From positions 1-60,561 of the forward strand of contig JAEWFD010000014.1 in the NCBI GenBank assembly GCA_023388995.1: a stretch of 60,561 nucleotides of DNA. The letters are read 5' to 3'. This DNA comes from Bacillota bacterium (GTDB lineage Bacteria > Bacillota_I > Bacilli_A > Erysipelotrichales > Erysipelotrichaceae). Position 1 is the stretch's first letter. Every line of letters begins with the position of its first letter. Positions 8,094 to 16,582 of the stretch are shown here, one piece after another. The position numbers and the translations under genes were made by a program. The notes under the pieces are model-generated. The model did no database searches. It was not told the DNA's origin and saw nothing but the letters and a program-made list of their open reading frames with translations.

Positions 8094-9365
8094 ATGCTAG
8101 TAACAGTCATTGGTCTTATTCGATTTGGCTTTTCGCTTTTTTTCGGTTTAGCAGTTTCCGTTCTCTTCGCAGGAATTGAATCAACACCAAAAAATAAACG
8201 TACCATCAGTTTGCTCAGTGTAATTTTTCTATGCATCCAGTCCGCAAGCTGGTGGTTCTTTGGCATTGAAATCACTTCAAAATTATATCCGTTGTTGATC
8301 CATCTGCCATTGATACTTATTTTTTCCCTGTATTACAAGCGCCCATGGCTCATCTCAGTCGTCAGCGTACTTTCCGGTTACCTATGTTGTCAAGCACCGC
8401 GCTGGATCGGTTTTCTTGCAGGAGCTTCATTTGCAAGCAGTCTCGCCGATCACAGTTTTTACATTGCAGCCGTGTTTCTAGCTTATTATTTCTTGAAACG
8501 GTATGTGACCAAATCAGTTCAACAATTAATGGAGAAATCCAATAAATCCTGTATGCTTCTAGGAGCCGTACCGCTTTTTTACTATACATTCGACTATGTT
8601 ACTACCATTTACACCGATATACTTTACAGTGGTGTTGAATGGGCAGTTCAATTCATGCCTTCTGTTGTTTCTATTTTCTATTTCGTGTTTGTACTTCTGT
8701 ACTATGCTGAAACTCAAAAACAAGCTATCGCCCAAAGAGAACGCGATATGCTGGATAATCAGTTCCGGCAAGCCCAAACAGAGTTTGCCTCGTTGCGACA
8801 AATGCAGCATAATGCTGCATCGTATCGGCATGATATGCGTCATCATTTCACACTTTTACAAGGAATGGCGGCAGAGGGTCGTATTGAAGCTATCAGAGAA
8901 TACCTAAATATTGCACAAGCCGATATGGATGTTATAACACCAGTACGATATTGTGAAAATGAGACTGTAAATTTAATTTTGTCTGCGTTTGTGACAAAAG
9001 CAAAGCAATCAAAAATCTTATTACATGTAGATGCTAAGTTGCCCGATATACTTACATTCAGCGACACTGAGCTTTGCTCCCTGTTATCAAACGCTTTAGA
9101 AAACGCCATTCATGCCACATTGGTGATTCCTGACAGCGACAAACGACACATCAAACTTCGTATATATTCCAAGAATAATAAATTATGTGTTGACATTCGC
9201 AACAGCTACCAGACACAACCTCTTTTTGATCGAGGATTACCCGTCGCAAAAGAACCTGAACATGGTTTTGGTACGAGGAGTATTGCTCATATTATAGATA
9301 AGCATGGTGGAGTATATCAATTCACAGCCAAAGATGGCTGGTTTATTTTTCAAGCTACTGCATAA
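8094..9365 (+). CDS. AgrC/ComD-type sensor histidine kinase (GHKL)
   Basis: The N-terminal 210 residues form about six to seven membrane helices, as in peptide-sensing HPK10 kinases. An H-box (SYRHDMRHHF, His near residue 246), an N-box (NALENAIHAT) and a G-box (GFGTRSIAHI) make up the DHp and GHKL ATPase. An ATG at 8079 directly abuts the regulator stop, but GGAGG lies 8 nt before the ATG at 8094, so I chose the latter (423 residues). No agrB or agrD gene is visible on either side. The kinase may sense a peptide made elsewhere or another ligand. Confidence 0.9.
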   Translation: MLVTVIGLIRFGFSLFFGLAVSVLFAGIESTPKNKRTISLLSVIFLCIQSASWWFFGIEITSKLYPLLIHLPLILIFSLYYKRPWLISVVSVLSGYLCCQAPRWIGFLAGASFASSLADHSFYIAAVFLAYYFLKRYVTKSVQQLMEKSNKSCMLLGAVPLFYYTFDYVTTIYTDILYSGVEWAVQFMPSVVSIFYFVFVLLYYAETQKQAIAQRERDMLDNQFRQAQTEFASLRQMQHNAASYRHDMRHHFTLLQGMAAEGRIEAIREYLNIAQADMDVITPVRYCENETVNLILSAFVTKAKQSKILLHVDAKLPDILTFSDTELCSLLSNALENAIHATLVIPDSDKRHIKLRIYSKNNKLCVDIRNSYQTQPLFDRGLPVAKEPEHGFGTRSIAHIIDKHGGVYQFTAKDGWFIFQATA

Positions 9366-9687
9366 CATTGCTTTAAGCTTGTTAGCTAACCAATGAATCT
9401 GTTTTAGTTGTCCTTTACCAATCATATTGTCTTGAAGCTACGATTGCTAAATGTCTGCGCTACAAACTCGATCAAGCTAGATCTTGCGCAATTGAGAGAA
9501 CATCTCCGGCATTACTGACAATAATATCGTCATATACCACTGTTTTTTGCACATTGGAAAAGTTGCTACACAACAAGCATATAATCTACAGATTGGTACC
9601 CTGCATATGCTAACAATTGTAATTGCCCAAAAAGAGAAGTACATCACAGTAGGAGATCACATGGATCATTCCTGTTTTTTTTGTATT
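9366..9687. other. intergenic stretch with no recognised gene
   Basis: About 320 bases follow the kinase. I see no convincing start-RBS pair. A 61-codon reading (9547-9732) would run through the terminator of the opposite gene and has no family resemblance. A peptide precursor with an AgrD-like Cys and acidic tail was looked for and not found. Confidence 0.4.
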
Positions 9688-9719
9688 GAAAAACACCCCG
9701 CGGTAAACCCGCGAGGTGT
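9688..9719 (-). terminator. Rho-independent terminator of the HAD gene
   Basis: The minus strand reads ACACCTCGCGG-gttta-CCGCGGGGTGT, with one mismatched pair, followed by TTTTTC. It lies 20 nt past the stop of the HAD hydrolase. Confidence 0.85.
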
Positions 9720-9738
9720 GATGATACACTAGAATCCT

Positions 9739-10476
9739 TTATTGCTGTTCCAGCAGATATCGAATGCATGCTCCCACATCCGCAAAGCTGCGGGATGCTG
9801 CTTCAAGCACCTCCGGTTCCGAGTTATCCACACAAAAGCCATGATATGCTTCAATCATAGGCAAGTCATTGCGACTGTCACCAATCACGAATACTTGATC
9901 CTTTTTCAGCCCCAGCAATTTGCGCAGTACATCCACTCCCGTTGCTTTGGACACATGCTTTGTTACAATATCAACTGCCCAGCGATTCACGAACGCACTA
10001 ACACCGCAGGACGCTTCCAGATGCTTTTGAAAAGCTGTTGCTTCTTCTTCCGTCGCAAATCGCGTGCTGATTGTATAGATCTGTTCAAAATCTGCAGCAA
10101 CAATCGACGGCTGCCATACTTCACAATCTTCTTTCCAATACCGCAGCCAGCGCTCTCCTTCACCGATCACACAAGAAAGAGAGGCCACATTGAATATCTC
10201 CGCAAGCACTTTTCTGGCCGTATCTTCTTCAAACTCAATGCCCGCCATCATTGTTCCGTTTTGATCAAAGAGCTGCGATCCACTTCCGGCAATGTAGTAA
10301 TCACATGCCTGAAAGTCCCGTTCATTGAGTTCCTCCAGCATATTGTGATAAGCACGGCCGGTATTGATACAGAAATGATGCCCCAACGCCCGGAAGCGGT
10401 CAATCTCCTTCCGAACATCCTCTGCAATTTCATTCTCCATTCGTAAGGTACGATCATAATCACTGCATAATAACAT
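9739..10476 (-). CDS. HAD-superfamily (Cof-type) phosphatase
   Basis: The 245-residue protein has HAD motif I near the N-terminus (SDYDRT, nucleophile D6 and general acid D8), motif II INTGRA, and motif IV GDSRNDLPMI. The IIB cap between them is typical of Cof hydrolases that act on sugar phosphates or small phosphoesters. Its start (AAGGAGAAAGAAC then ATG) overlaps the end of the MFS gene by 17 bp, which implies coupling. The substrate is unknown; the pairing with a transporter suggests a phosphorylated solute or product of that transporter, which is an inference. Confidence 0.88.
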   Translation of the reverse strand: MLLCSDYDRTLRMENEIAEDVRKEIDRFRALGHHFCINTGRAYHNMLEELNERDFQACDYYIAGSGSQLFDQNGTMMAGIEFEEDTARKVLAEIFNVASLSCVIGEGERWLRYWKEDCEVWQPSIVAADFEQIYTISTRFATEEEATAFQKHLEASCGVSAFVNRWAVDIVTKHVSKATGVDVLRKLLGLKKDQVFVIGDSRNDLPMIEAYHGFCVDNSEPEVLEAASRSFADVGACIRYLLEQQ

Positions 10477-11668
10477 GTTCTTTCTCCTTCTCTTTCTTTG
10501 CTCGTATAAAGCCGATTGTCAATGCTCCTGCTGCCAGAAACAATACTGCTGCATATCCAAATGACAATTTTGGCCCCGCTTGATATAAAAACCCTGCCAT
10601 CAAAGAACCCACAATCATGCCAAACGACTTCACAGCATTATACGAACCCATCAATGCTCCGATATTCTGTCTGTTTTCCGCTGATACAATCGTCTGTAAA
10701 ATCGGTGTCGAGATGGTGTATAACGCAAAATACAGAATGCTGATGAGCATAAATGGCCATAGTTGATCGGCAAGTACCAGCCCGCCCAAAAGCAGACCGC
10801 AACCCAGCAGAATGCCCATAAAGTATAACTGTGCATTTGCCTTTCGGATCAGCCACATGCAAATCGTTAGATTGGAAATCAGGGATAACATGCCATTCAC
10901 CGCTTTTAATAGACCATTATAGGATGGCTTAAAGCCGAATTGATCCTTGATAAAATAATTAAAATTCTGGTCATATGCCGTTGCGGCGATGCTGGTCAAC
11001 GCGGTAATCGCTAAAATCAACACCAAGCTGACTGTCATAATCTGTCTTAAGTCAAAAATCGCTGAGAACGGATTAGCCTCTTTGACAATCCGCTTGAAAG
11101 GTATACTGGTTTTTTCACCAACATCCTTCATTGTATAATAATACAAAAGACCGCAAATTACCAATGTCACTACTTGCAGCAAGAATGTCAGCTGCAAAGA
11201 ATAATCCCCCGCAACTCCGCCAACCAGATAGCCAAAAGCCGCAAACACGGCAACCATCGTAGCTGACAACGTTAGGTTATGAGCCTTTTCATCCGGTGCC
11301 GAAATGGCAACCAGATACGTTAAGGTTGCGACACTGATCCCGCTGGTAAAAGCACCCGAAATCAAACGGCCGATTACAATCTGCGCAGATGTCGTAGCCA
11401 TGCCAAAGATCGCTTGTCCGCAAGCATACCCCACGCAACCTAACAGCAGCACCATACGGTCGCCAATCACGCTGGTCATCTTTCCCCAAAAGGGAGAAAA
11501 CAGAAAGTTGGGAAAGGCCATTGCCGCAAAAGTAATCCCAAACATATAATCAGGAAGCTGCAGATTTTGAATTAATGTCGGCGTAATCGGATGCGCATAG
11601 TTTGCTGCTAAACTCTCCAGTGCACAAATAGCAATAAAAATCATTGCAGGATCCTTGAATCGTTTCAT
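10460..11668 (-). CDS. MFS transporter
   Basis: The 402-residue protein has about 12 predicted membrane helices in two halves. The loop 2-3 motif is FWGKMTSVIGDRMVLL, the MFS G-x3-D/R-x-G-R-R equivalent, and motif C-like GRLISGAFTSGISVA follows. The N-terminus HPITPTLIQNLQLP resembles multidrug- or sugar-efflux MFS members. An RBS (AAGAAGGAAG) precedes the ATG. It is followed with overlap by a HAD phosphatase. The transported compound cannot be read from sequence. Confidence 0.88.
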   Translation of the reverse strand: MKRFKDPAMIFIAICALESLAANYAHPITPTLIQNLQLPDYMFGITFAAMAFPNFLFSPFWGKMTSVIGDRMVLLLGCVGYACGQAIFGMATTSAQIVIGRLISGAFTSGISVATLTYLVAISAPDEKAHNLTLSATMVAVFAAFGYLVGGVAGDYSLQLTFLLQVVTLVICGLLYYYTMKDVGEKTSIPFKRIVKEANPFSAIFDLRQIMTVSLVLILAITALTSIAATAYDQNFNYFIKDQFGFKPSYNGLLKAVNGMLSLISNLTICMWLIRKANAQLYFMGILLGCGLLLGGLVLADQLWPFMLISILYFALYTISTPILQTIVSAENRQNIGALMGSYNAVKSFGMIVGSLMAGFLYQAGPKLSFGYAAVLFLAAGALTIGFIRAKKEKEKEHVIMQ

Positions 11669-11731
11669 AAGTACTTCCTTCTTGGTTATTTTTTATGTAG
11701 CATTGTACCACTTTCCATGCCGCATGGGAAT

Positions 11732-11757
11732 AAAAAAGCAGCAAAAATACTTGCTGC
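11732..11757 (-). terminator. terminator after the EIIA gene
   Basis: The minus strand reads GCAGCAA-gtattt-TTGCTGC followed by TTTTTT. It closes the EIIBC-lyase-nagA-EIIA operon just past the EIIA stop. Confidence 0.85.
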
Positions 11758-11758
11758 C

Positions 11759-12232
11759 TTAGATAATTTGTATCAAATCAGCTTCTTTCAAGCTCACTGG
11801 CCCCTGTTTCAGCAATTTTACTTTGCGTCCGTCCAGATTCGTTACAATTACCGGTGAAGTCAAATCAATTTGCTTGGAACGCAGCAGCTCCAAATCCACT
11901 TCCAGCAATAAATCGCCTGGCTTTACCTGATCGCCTGACTGCACCTTCAAGTCAAAGCCTTCGCCTTGCAGATAGACGGTATCTAATCCGATGTGCAGCA
12001 AGTATTCATAGCCATCTTTTCCCAGAATGCCAATCGCATGCTTTGTCGGAAAGATCGCCATAATTTCTCCGTCAACGGGCGAAACAACCTTCCCCTCTTC
12101 CAACGCAACCGCAAATCCATCCCCCATGCTTTTGGAGGAAAACACGGGATCAGCTACTTCTTCCAGCGGTTTCATCACTCCGCACATCGGAGCAATAAAG
12201 GTATGGGGTTTTGCTTTGAACAATTGAAACAT
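11759..12232 (-). CDS. PTS EIIA component, glucose class
   Basis: The 157-residue stand-alone EIIA-Glc domain carries the phosphorylatable His in EYLLHIGLDTV (H80), the second active-site His in PTKHAIGI (H65) and the PVDGEI strand. The ATG at 12232 follows AGAGGTAAC by about 4 nt, and a longer reading to 12265 would overlap nagA. It starts 4 nt after the nagA stop. It accepts phosphate from HPr and most likely feeds the EIIB domain encoded at 14876-16450, which lacks its own A domain. Confidence 0.92.
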   Translation of the reverse strand: MFQLFKAKPHTFIAPMCGVMKPLEEVADPVFSSKSMGDGFAVALEEGKVVSPVDGEIMAIFPTKHAIGILGKDGYEYLLHIGLDTVYLQGEGFDLKVQSGDQVKPGDLLLEVDLELLRSKQIDLTSPVIVTNLDGRKVKLLKQGPVSLKEADLIQII

Positions 12233-12236
12233 GCTG

Positions 12237-13433
12237 TTACCTCTCATTTCTATATACGAATTCACCTTCCACTACTGTTGCCAGCAAATCAATTTCCGGC
12301 GTAATGATGGTAAAATCGGCATCTTTTCCTGCTTCTATACTACCTTTGCGATCACCGATCCCAATATAGTTGGCACTATTGGTAGCAGTGATCAATGCCA
12401 GTTCCTGAAAACTCATTGGAGTATGCTGAAGCAAGTTTTTCACGGAACCAAGATAGGACAATTCAATATGACGCAAGCTCTCATAGTCATTCAGGTCATA
12501 TATCTTCTCATTTCCTGATGCATCCCGTTCGATCAACTGATCCCCTTGCGGTATGAAATGGACATTGCGGGTTGCGTGGTAATACGGCTCTTTCTGCTTT
12601 CCGTTGCCAAGGCAGTCGGTACATAAGATAATACCTTGCGCTCCTTTGATCCGGAACACAATATTGAATACTTCATGGCGCACCGTAATGCCCGTCTGCT
12701 TTGCAAATTCGCACATCAAATGCGGATTGTACAAGGCCGCTCCGGCAACACCAGGCTTGCGATGGTGCAAGCCGGTCATAGCGCTGAACATATGCGTCAC
12801 ACCGCCGACACCGTCTTTTTGCGCCTGCATCATTTCCTCAAACGTTGCGCCGGTATGCCCGGCTGCTACCTGAATACCATGAGCCAGGCAGAAGTCAATC
12901 ACTTCTTTCGCATGATCTAGTTCCGGCGCCAACGTGATCAGCTTGATCATTGTCGGATCTTCCTGCGCTTCATAGAAGCGTTTCATCACATTGAGATCAG
13001 GTACCATGCAGTATTCTTCCTTCTGCGCACCTTTATAGGTCGGATTGATGAACGGACCTTCTAAATGAACGCCCAGCAATTTAGTCCCTTTCGGCTGCTT
13101 GCCGTACAATTCGTTGGCATGGTGAATTGATTTTAAAATGGAATCCAGATCATCGGTAAATGACGTGGCTAGAAAGCCGGTCACTCCCTCTTTGGCTTGA
13201 TCTGCAATCATCATCTCCAAACATGCGCGGTCATTTTCATATAAGATGGAACCACGCCCCCAGCCATGGGTATGCTGGTCAATAAAGCCGGGCATGATAA
13301 TCGCATCACTATAATCCTCATACTCCCCCTCAAACTCATCAACAATATCAGTAATCTTGCCATCACGTAACAGCAAGTAACCTGCTTTTTCTTCTGTCGG
13401 GGTAATGATCCGCTTTGCGTAAATTGCTTTCAT
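12237..13433 (-). CDS. nagA: N-acetylglucosamine-6-phosphate deacetylase family
   Basis: The 398-residue amidohydrolase-superfamily enzyme has the metal site HTHG (H54/H56), HLEGPFINP with the metal-binding Glu, HTGATFEE, THMFSAMTGLHHR and the catalytic Asp in LCTDCLG. NagA removes acetate from GlcNAc-6-P or related N-acetylated sugar phosphates in the cytosol. The AAAGGAGGAAGCGT start is clear. Unlike most nag operons there is no nagB next door; instead an ASL-superfamily lyase lies upstream. The real substrate may therefore be a modified amino sugar. Confidence 0.88.
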   Translation of the reverse strand: MKAIYAKRIITPTEEKAGYLLLRDGKITDIVDEFEGEYEDYSDAIIMPGFIDQHTHGWGRGSILYENDRACLEMMIADQAKEGVTGFLATSFTDDLDSILKSIHHANELYGKQPKGTKLLGVHLEGPFINPTYKGAQKEEYCMVPDLNVMKRFYEAQEDPTMIKLITLAPELDHAKEVIDFCLAHGIQVAAGHTGATFEEMMQAQKDGVGGVTHMFSAMTGLHHRKPGVAGAALYNPHLMCEFAKQTGITVRHEVFNIVFRIKGAQGIILCTDCLGNGKQKEPYYHATRNVHFIPQGDQLIERDASGNEKIYDLNDYESLRHIELSYLGSVKNLLQHTPMSFQELALITATNSANYIGIGDRKGSIEAGKDADFTIITPEIDLLATVVEGEFVYRNER

Positions 13434-13450
13434 ACGCTTCCTCCTTTTAG

Positions 13451-13476
13451 AAAAAGTAGGACGAGCCTACTTTTTT
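13451..13476 (-). terminator. hairpin between lyase and nagA
   Basis: AAAAAGTAGG and CCTACTTTTT pair around a 5-nt loop with a T run on the minus strand. The lyase stop codon lies inside the stem. It may act as a partial terminator that lowers nagA-EIIA expression. Confidence 0.65.
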
Positions 13477-14848
13477 ATAAGTTTGTTTGCAGTTGACCAA
13501 GCTCTGCGCTCTTTTTCTTGGCAAGCTGGGCTTGTTCGTCTGCCAGTTCATGACACAAACCGGTATAGTTTTCCGGTCGCACAAGCGATTCCAGATACTG
13601 TGCTGATTCATTTTTCAGCAGCGGTTCTTCTTTCAGCAAGGTAACGAAGTCTGCATGTTCCAATTTCACCTTCATGGCAATCTTGTACATCAGTTCATGG
13701 GCTTTGTCTTTCCCGATGATCTTCGCCAATTCCATCATGACATGCTCCGCATTGTCAAGACCATGGTTGATCGTTGCATTTTGGTACAGCCGTTCCTTGT
13801 TGACATGCAGATCCTTGGTTAAGGCATTCGCCCGAATCAAGACTTCGGTAGTCAGTTCGATTGCTTCATCTAATAAACCATCAAACAATAAGTACGATGT
13901 TGAATCACCTTCGTACAGACGAACATTGGAATATAAACCAGGTTCCATCAAGGAATAGAGTTTTTGGGAGTTGGTGATAATTCCTTTTGCCAGCTTCGGA
14001 TTGATTTTATGCGGCATCGTTGAGGAACCAATGGTTCCGCCTTTGAACGATTCCTGCACTTCATCAAATTCCTCTATGCCGCCATAATACACTTCTTCAG
14101 CCATTTTATGCAACGCATTGCACACCATTGCCAGGGCAAATATATATTCAATTTTGTGAGAGTTGATATTGCGGGATGGTACCAGCATTTCATTCATGCG
14201 CAGCGCTTCAGCCACCAGTTTTTGTACTTGACGACCATGCTCCGGCATTGAGTTGAATCCACCTACGGCGCCACCCATCATTACCGTAAATACTCTCTTT
14301 TCCGACTCTTCCAAGCGTTCGATAGCCTGCATCAATTCATAAATCCAAACAGATGCCTTGTAGCCAAACGTAATCGGAATCGCATGGCGGCCATGGGTAC
14401 GCCCGGCCATCACACTATGCGCATGTTCGCTCGCAACAGCACTTAAGTTGCCTAAAATCTCACCTAAGATCTGCTTAAATACAATCGTCAGATTCTTGAG
14501 AATCAACAACTGTCCTGTTTGCTGGATATTTTGTGTCGTAACACCGTAGTGGACATACTTGCCTGCTTCCGCATCGCATGCTTCCACCAATACCTTCACA
14601 AATGGCACAAATCCGTGGCCCACTTCTGCCTTGATTTGTTCCATCCGCTGCAGATCCAAGTTCGAAAGTTTAGCGTTCAATTTAATATTGTCGGCTGCAC
14701 TCTGAGGGATCAAGCCCACTTTGGCTTGCGCCAAAGCGAGCTCACTTTCAACTTTTAACCAAGCTTTCAATTTCGCTGTGTCTTCCAGATATTGGGTAAT
14801 CCGGTCATCCTTATGCGATTTAGAGCTTGAATCATAATATGCTCTCAT
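13475..14848 (-). CDS. fumarase/adenylosuccinate-lyase superfamily lyase
   Basis: The 457-residue enzyme carries the superfamily signature GSSTMPHKINP, the HYGVTTQN segment (catalytic His/Thr region) and AGRTHGRHAIPITFGYK. Members cleave C-N or C-O bonds of succinyl-type substrates and release fumarate. Annotation pipelines may call it PurB, but SSTMPHK is nearer to the carboxymuconate/ASL-like branch than to the AMPY-type PurB signature, and the gene sits in a PTS/NagA operon. ATG at 14848 has GAGGGGTG at good spacing; a GTG nine bases upstream is less likely. A role in splitting an imported sugar conjugate is inferred from context only. Confidence 0.8.
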   Translation of the reverse strand: MRAYYDSSSKSHKDDRITQYLEDTAKLKAWLKVESELALAQAKVGLIPQSAADNIKLNAKLSNLDLQRMEQIKAEVGHGFVPFVKVLVEACDAEAGKYVHYGVTTQNIQQTGQLLILKNLTIVFKQILGEILGNLSAVASEHAHSVMAGRTHGRHAIPITFGYKASVWIYELMQAIERLEESEKRVFTVMMGGAVGGFNSMPEHGRQVQKLVAEALRMNEMLVPSRNINSHKIEYIFALAMVCNALHKMAEEVYYGGIEEFDEVQESFKGGTIGSSTMPHKINPKLAKGIITNSQKLYSLMEPGLYSNVRLYEGDSTSYLLFDGLLDEAIELTTEVLIRANALTKDLHVNKERLYQNATINHGLDNAEHVMMELAKIIGKDKAHELMYKIAMKVKLEHADFVTLLKEEPLLKNESAQYLESLVRPENYTGLCHELADEQAQLAKKKSAELGQLQTNL

Positions 14849-14875
14849 CCAATCCACCCCTCACTATTCTGTTGC

Positions 14876-16450
14876 TTATTTCAGTAAATCGTCTACTTCA
14901 TTCTTCACAAACTCAACATGCGGACCAAATACCACGTGGATATGTTTTTCGGATGGGAAGAAAATACCCGTGCATCCAGCTTCTCTGATCTTTTCTTGGT
15001 TTACCAATGCAGGATCAGCCAAGTCCACACGCAAGCGCGAAATACAGTTTTCTACTTTCAAGATATTAGCAGCACCGCCAAGACCAGTTACTGTAATTTT
15101 AGCCATTTCCGGATAATTTCTGTCTTTCAGAAGTTGGCTGGAAGATTCTTGCAAATCAAATTCTTCACGACCCGGTGTTTCCAGGTTCCATCTTTTAATG
15201 AAATATACAAATGCAAAGTAGAATACAACAAAGTTTATAATACCCAGGATTACCAGCTGAATCCAGTTGGTGTTGTCATACATCAATCCGAAGATACCGA
15301 AATCAAAGATCGTACCGCGGATATATCCGATCGCAACATTCATGAATCCCAGCGGAACCGTGAAAATAAAGCTTAAGACAATGTATACCAGGAATAATTG
15401 CGGAGCAATAAACAGGAATGAGAATTCCAAAGGTTCCGTAATATTTCCTAAGAAAGCAGTCATGACACAAGTGATAATAACAGCCTTCGCAATTTTCTTA
15501 TTACGAGTAAATGCAGTGTGATACATTGCCAACCCGATTGCCGGGAAGCGGAACAATGTTGTAATCATTTGCGGTACTGCCAAATATCGAGTTAAGGTAG
15601 GCATCAATTCAGCCCAGTAAGGACTTTCCGGTCCCAGATTAAACAATACTTCATTCAAGGCATTCAAGATACCAACATATTCAGTGCCATTGATCATGTA
15701 AGTTCCGCCAGCTTCGGAGAAACGAACCACCGCAGACAAGACATGGTGCAAGCCAAATGGGATCAATGCTCTGTTTAATGCATAATAAGCACCAGCACCG
15801 AAGAAGTCATTCATGAAAATCCAGGAAATGCTGATCAGGAATTGGGTAAATACATTCCAGAAAATCGGAATAATCAAGCCTACCGGTACAGTTACCAAGA
15901 AGCTGATAATCGGAACGGATTTTTTGCCGCCGAAGAACGCAAACGCCAGCGGGAATTCAACACGATAGAAACGATCGCAAACTTTGGCAGCGATCAATCC
16001 GGAGATGATACCACCTAAGGATTCAATTTTCAACGTATTGATTCCTAATACCGCGCCTTGCCCCATTTGGGATGCAATCGCTGCATCAGCCATTGTTTTG
16101 GTAACGGTCAGGTAGACGTTCATCGAAATGTTCAGTGTCAGGTAGCTGACAACCGCTGCGAATACTGCCAATCCTTTTTCTTTCTTGGCAACCCCATTCG
16201 CTACTCCCATCGCAAATAATAGGGGAATGTTGTTGAAGAGTACCGATGTGATATTCTTCAAACTGTTAAAGATCATTTGCAGCGTCGGATTTCCTAAGAA
16301 TGTTAATCTGGAAATCATGTAGCTTTGTGTAAAGGCATTGGTAACCCCCATGATCATTCCAATTGGTGCTAACAGCGCAATTGGAAGCAATAAGGATCGT
16401 CCAAAGGTTTGAATGCCATCTTTCCAAGATTGAGGCATTGTAAGCTTCAT
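14876..16450 (-). CDS. PTS EIIC-EIIB permease, glucose/maltose class
   Basis: The 524-residue protein has about ten membrane helices of the EIIC-Glc fold, including the conserved NITEPLEFSFLF motif of the substrate site. A C-terminal EIIB domain (from about residue 440) carries phospho-Cys C469 in VENCISRLR. It transports and phosphorylates a sugar or amino sugar at the membrane. EIIA is supplied in trans by 11759-12232. The start has GAAAGGAGAG upstream. First gene of the operon, it is divergent from a PRD regulator across an arrangement of symmetric repeats. Substrate class is inferred as amino sugar from NagA. Confidence 0.9.
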   Translation of the reverse strand: MKLTMPQSWKDGIQTFGRSLLLPIALLAPIGMIMGVTNAFTQSYMISRLTFLGNPTLQMIFNSLKNITSVLFNNIPLLFAMGVANGVAKKEKGLAVFAAVVSYLTLNISMNVYLTVTKTMADAAIASQMGQGAVLGINTLKIESLGGIISGLIAAKVCDRFYRVEFPLAFAFFGGKKSVPIISFLVTVPVGLIIPIFWNVFTQFLISISWIFMNDFFGAGAYYALNRALIPFGLHHVLSAVVRFSEAGGTYMINGTEYVGILNALNEVLFNLGPESPYWAELMPTLTRYLAVPQMITTLFRFPAIGLAMYHTAFTRNKKIAKAVIITCVMTAFLGNITEPLEFSFLFIAPQLFLVYIVLSFIFTVPLGFMNVAIGYIRGTIFDFGIFGLMYDNTNWIQLVILGIINFVVFYFAFVYFIKRWNLETPGREEFDLQESSSQLLKDRNYPEMAKITVTGLGGAANILKVENCISRLRVDLADPALVNQEKIREAGCTGIFFPSEKHIHVVFGPHVEFVKNEVDDLLK

Positions 16451-16484
16451 AAAATCTCTCCTTTCTCAACTTTGAGATATCTCC

Positions 16485-16553
16485 ATTATAGAATAGACCT
16501 AGGCAATAACAAGGGCTATTGACAACACTTTTTTGAATACAAATATTGCCTAG
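16485..16553. promoter_or_regulatory. divergent promoter region with paired 10-bp inverted repeat
   Basis: CTAGGCAATA (16499-16508) and TATTGCCTAG (16544-16553) are exact inverse complements 35 bp apart. The minus promoter for EIIBC reads TTGTTA, 16 bp, TATAAT (16512 to 16485), and the first arm lies in its spacer. On the plus strand, TTGACA lies at 16519-16524 with AATATT 17 bp later at the second arm. The arms look like regulator half-sites or two looping operators controlling both promoters. Confidence 0.55.
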
Positions 16554-16582
16554 CATGCTATACTGATAGTGGAGGATATTGT

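Noticed and set aside
9547..9732. 61-codon frame as a candidate signal peptide gene for the AgrC-like kinase
   Set aside because: It reads through the terminator of the HAD gene and lacks AgrD features.
9742..10446. Long plus-strand frame (234 codons)
   Set aside because: It is antisense to the HAD phosphatase with all catalytic motifs, and has no start signal.
13475..14848. Straightforward purB call
   Set aside because: The signature is GSSTMPHK rather than the PurB-type, and no purine gene is nearby; the superfamily call is safer.
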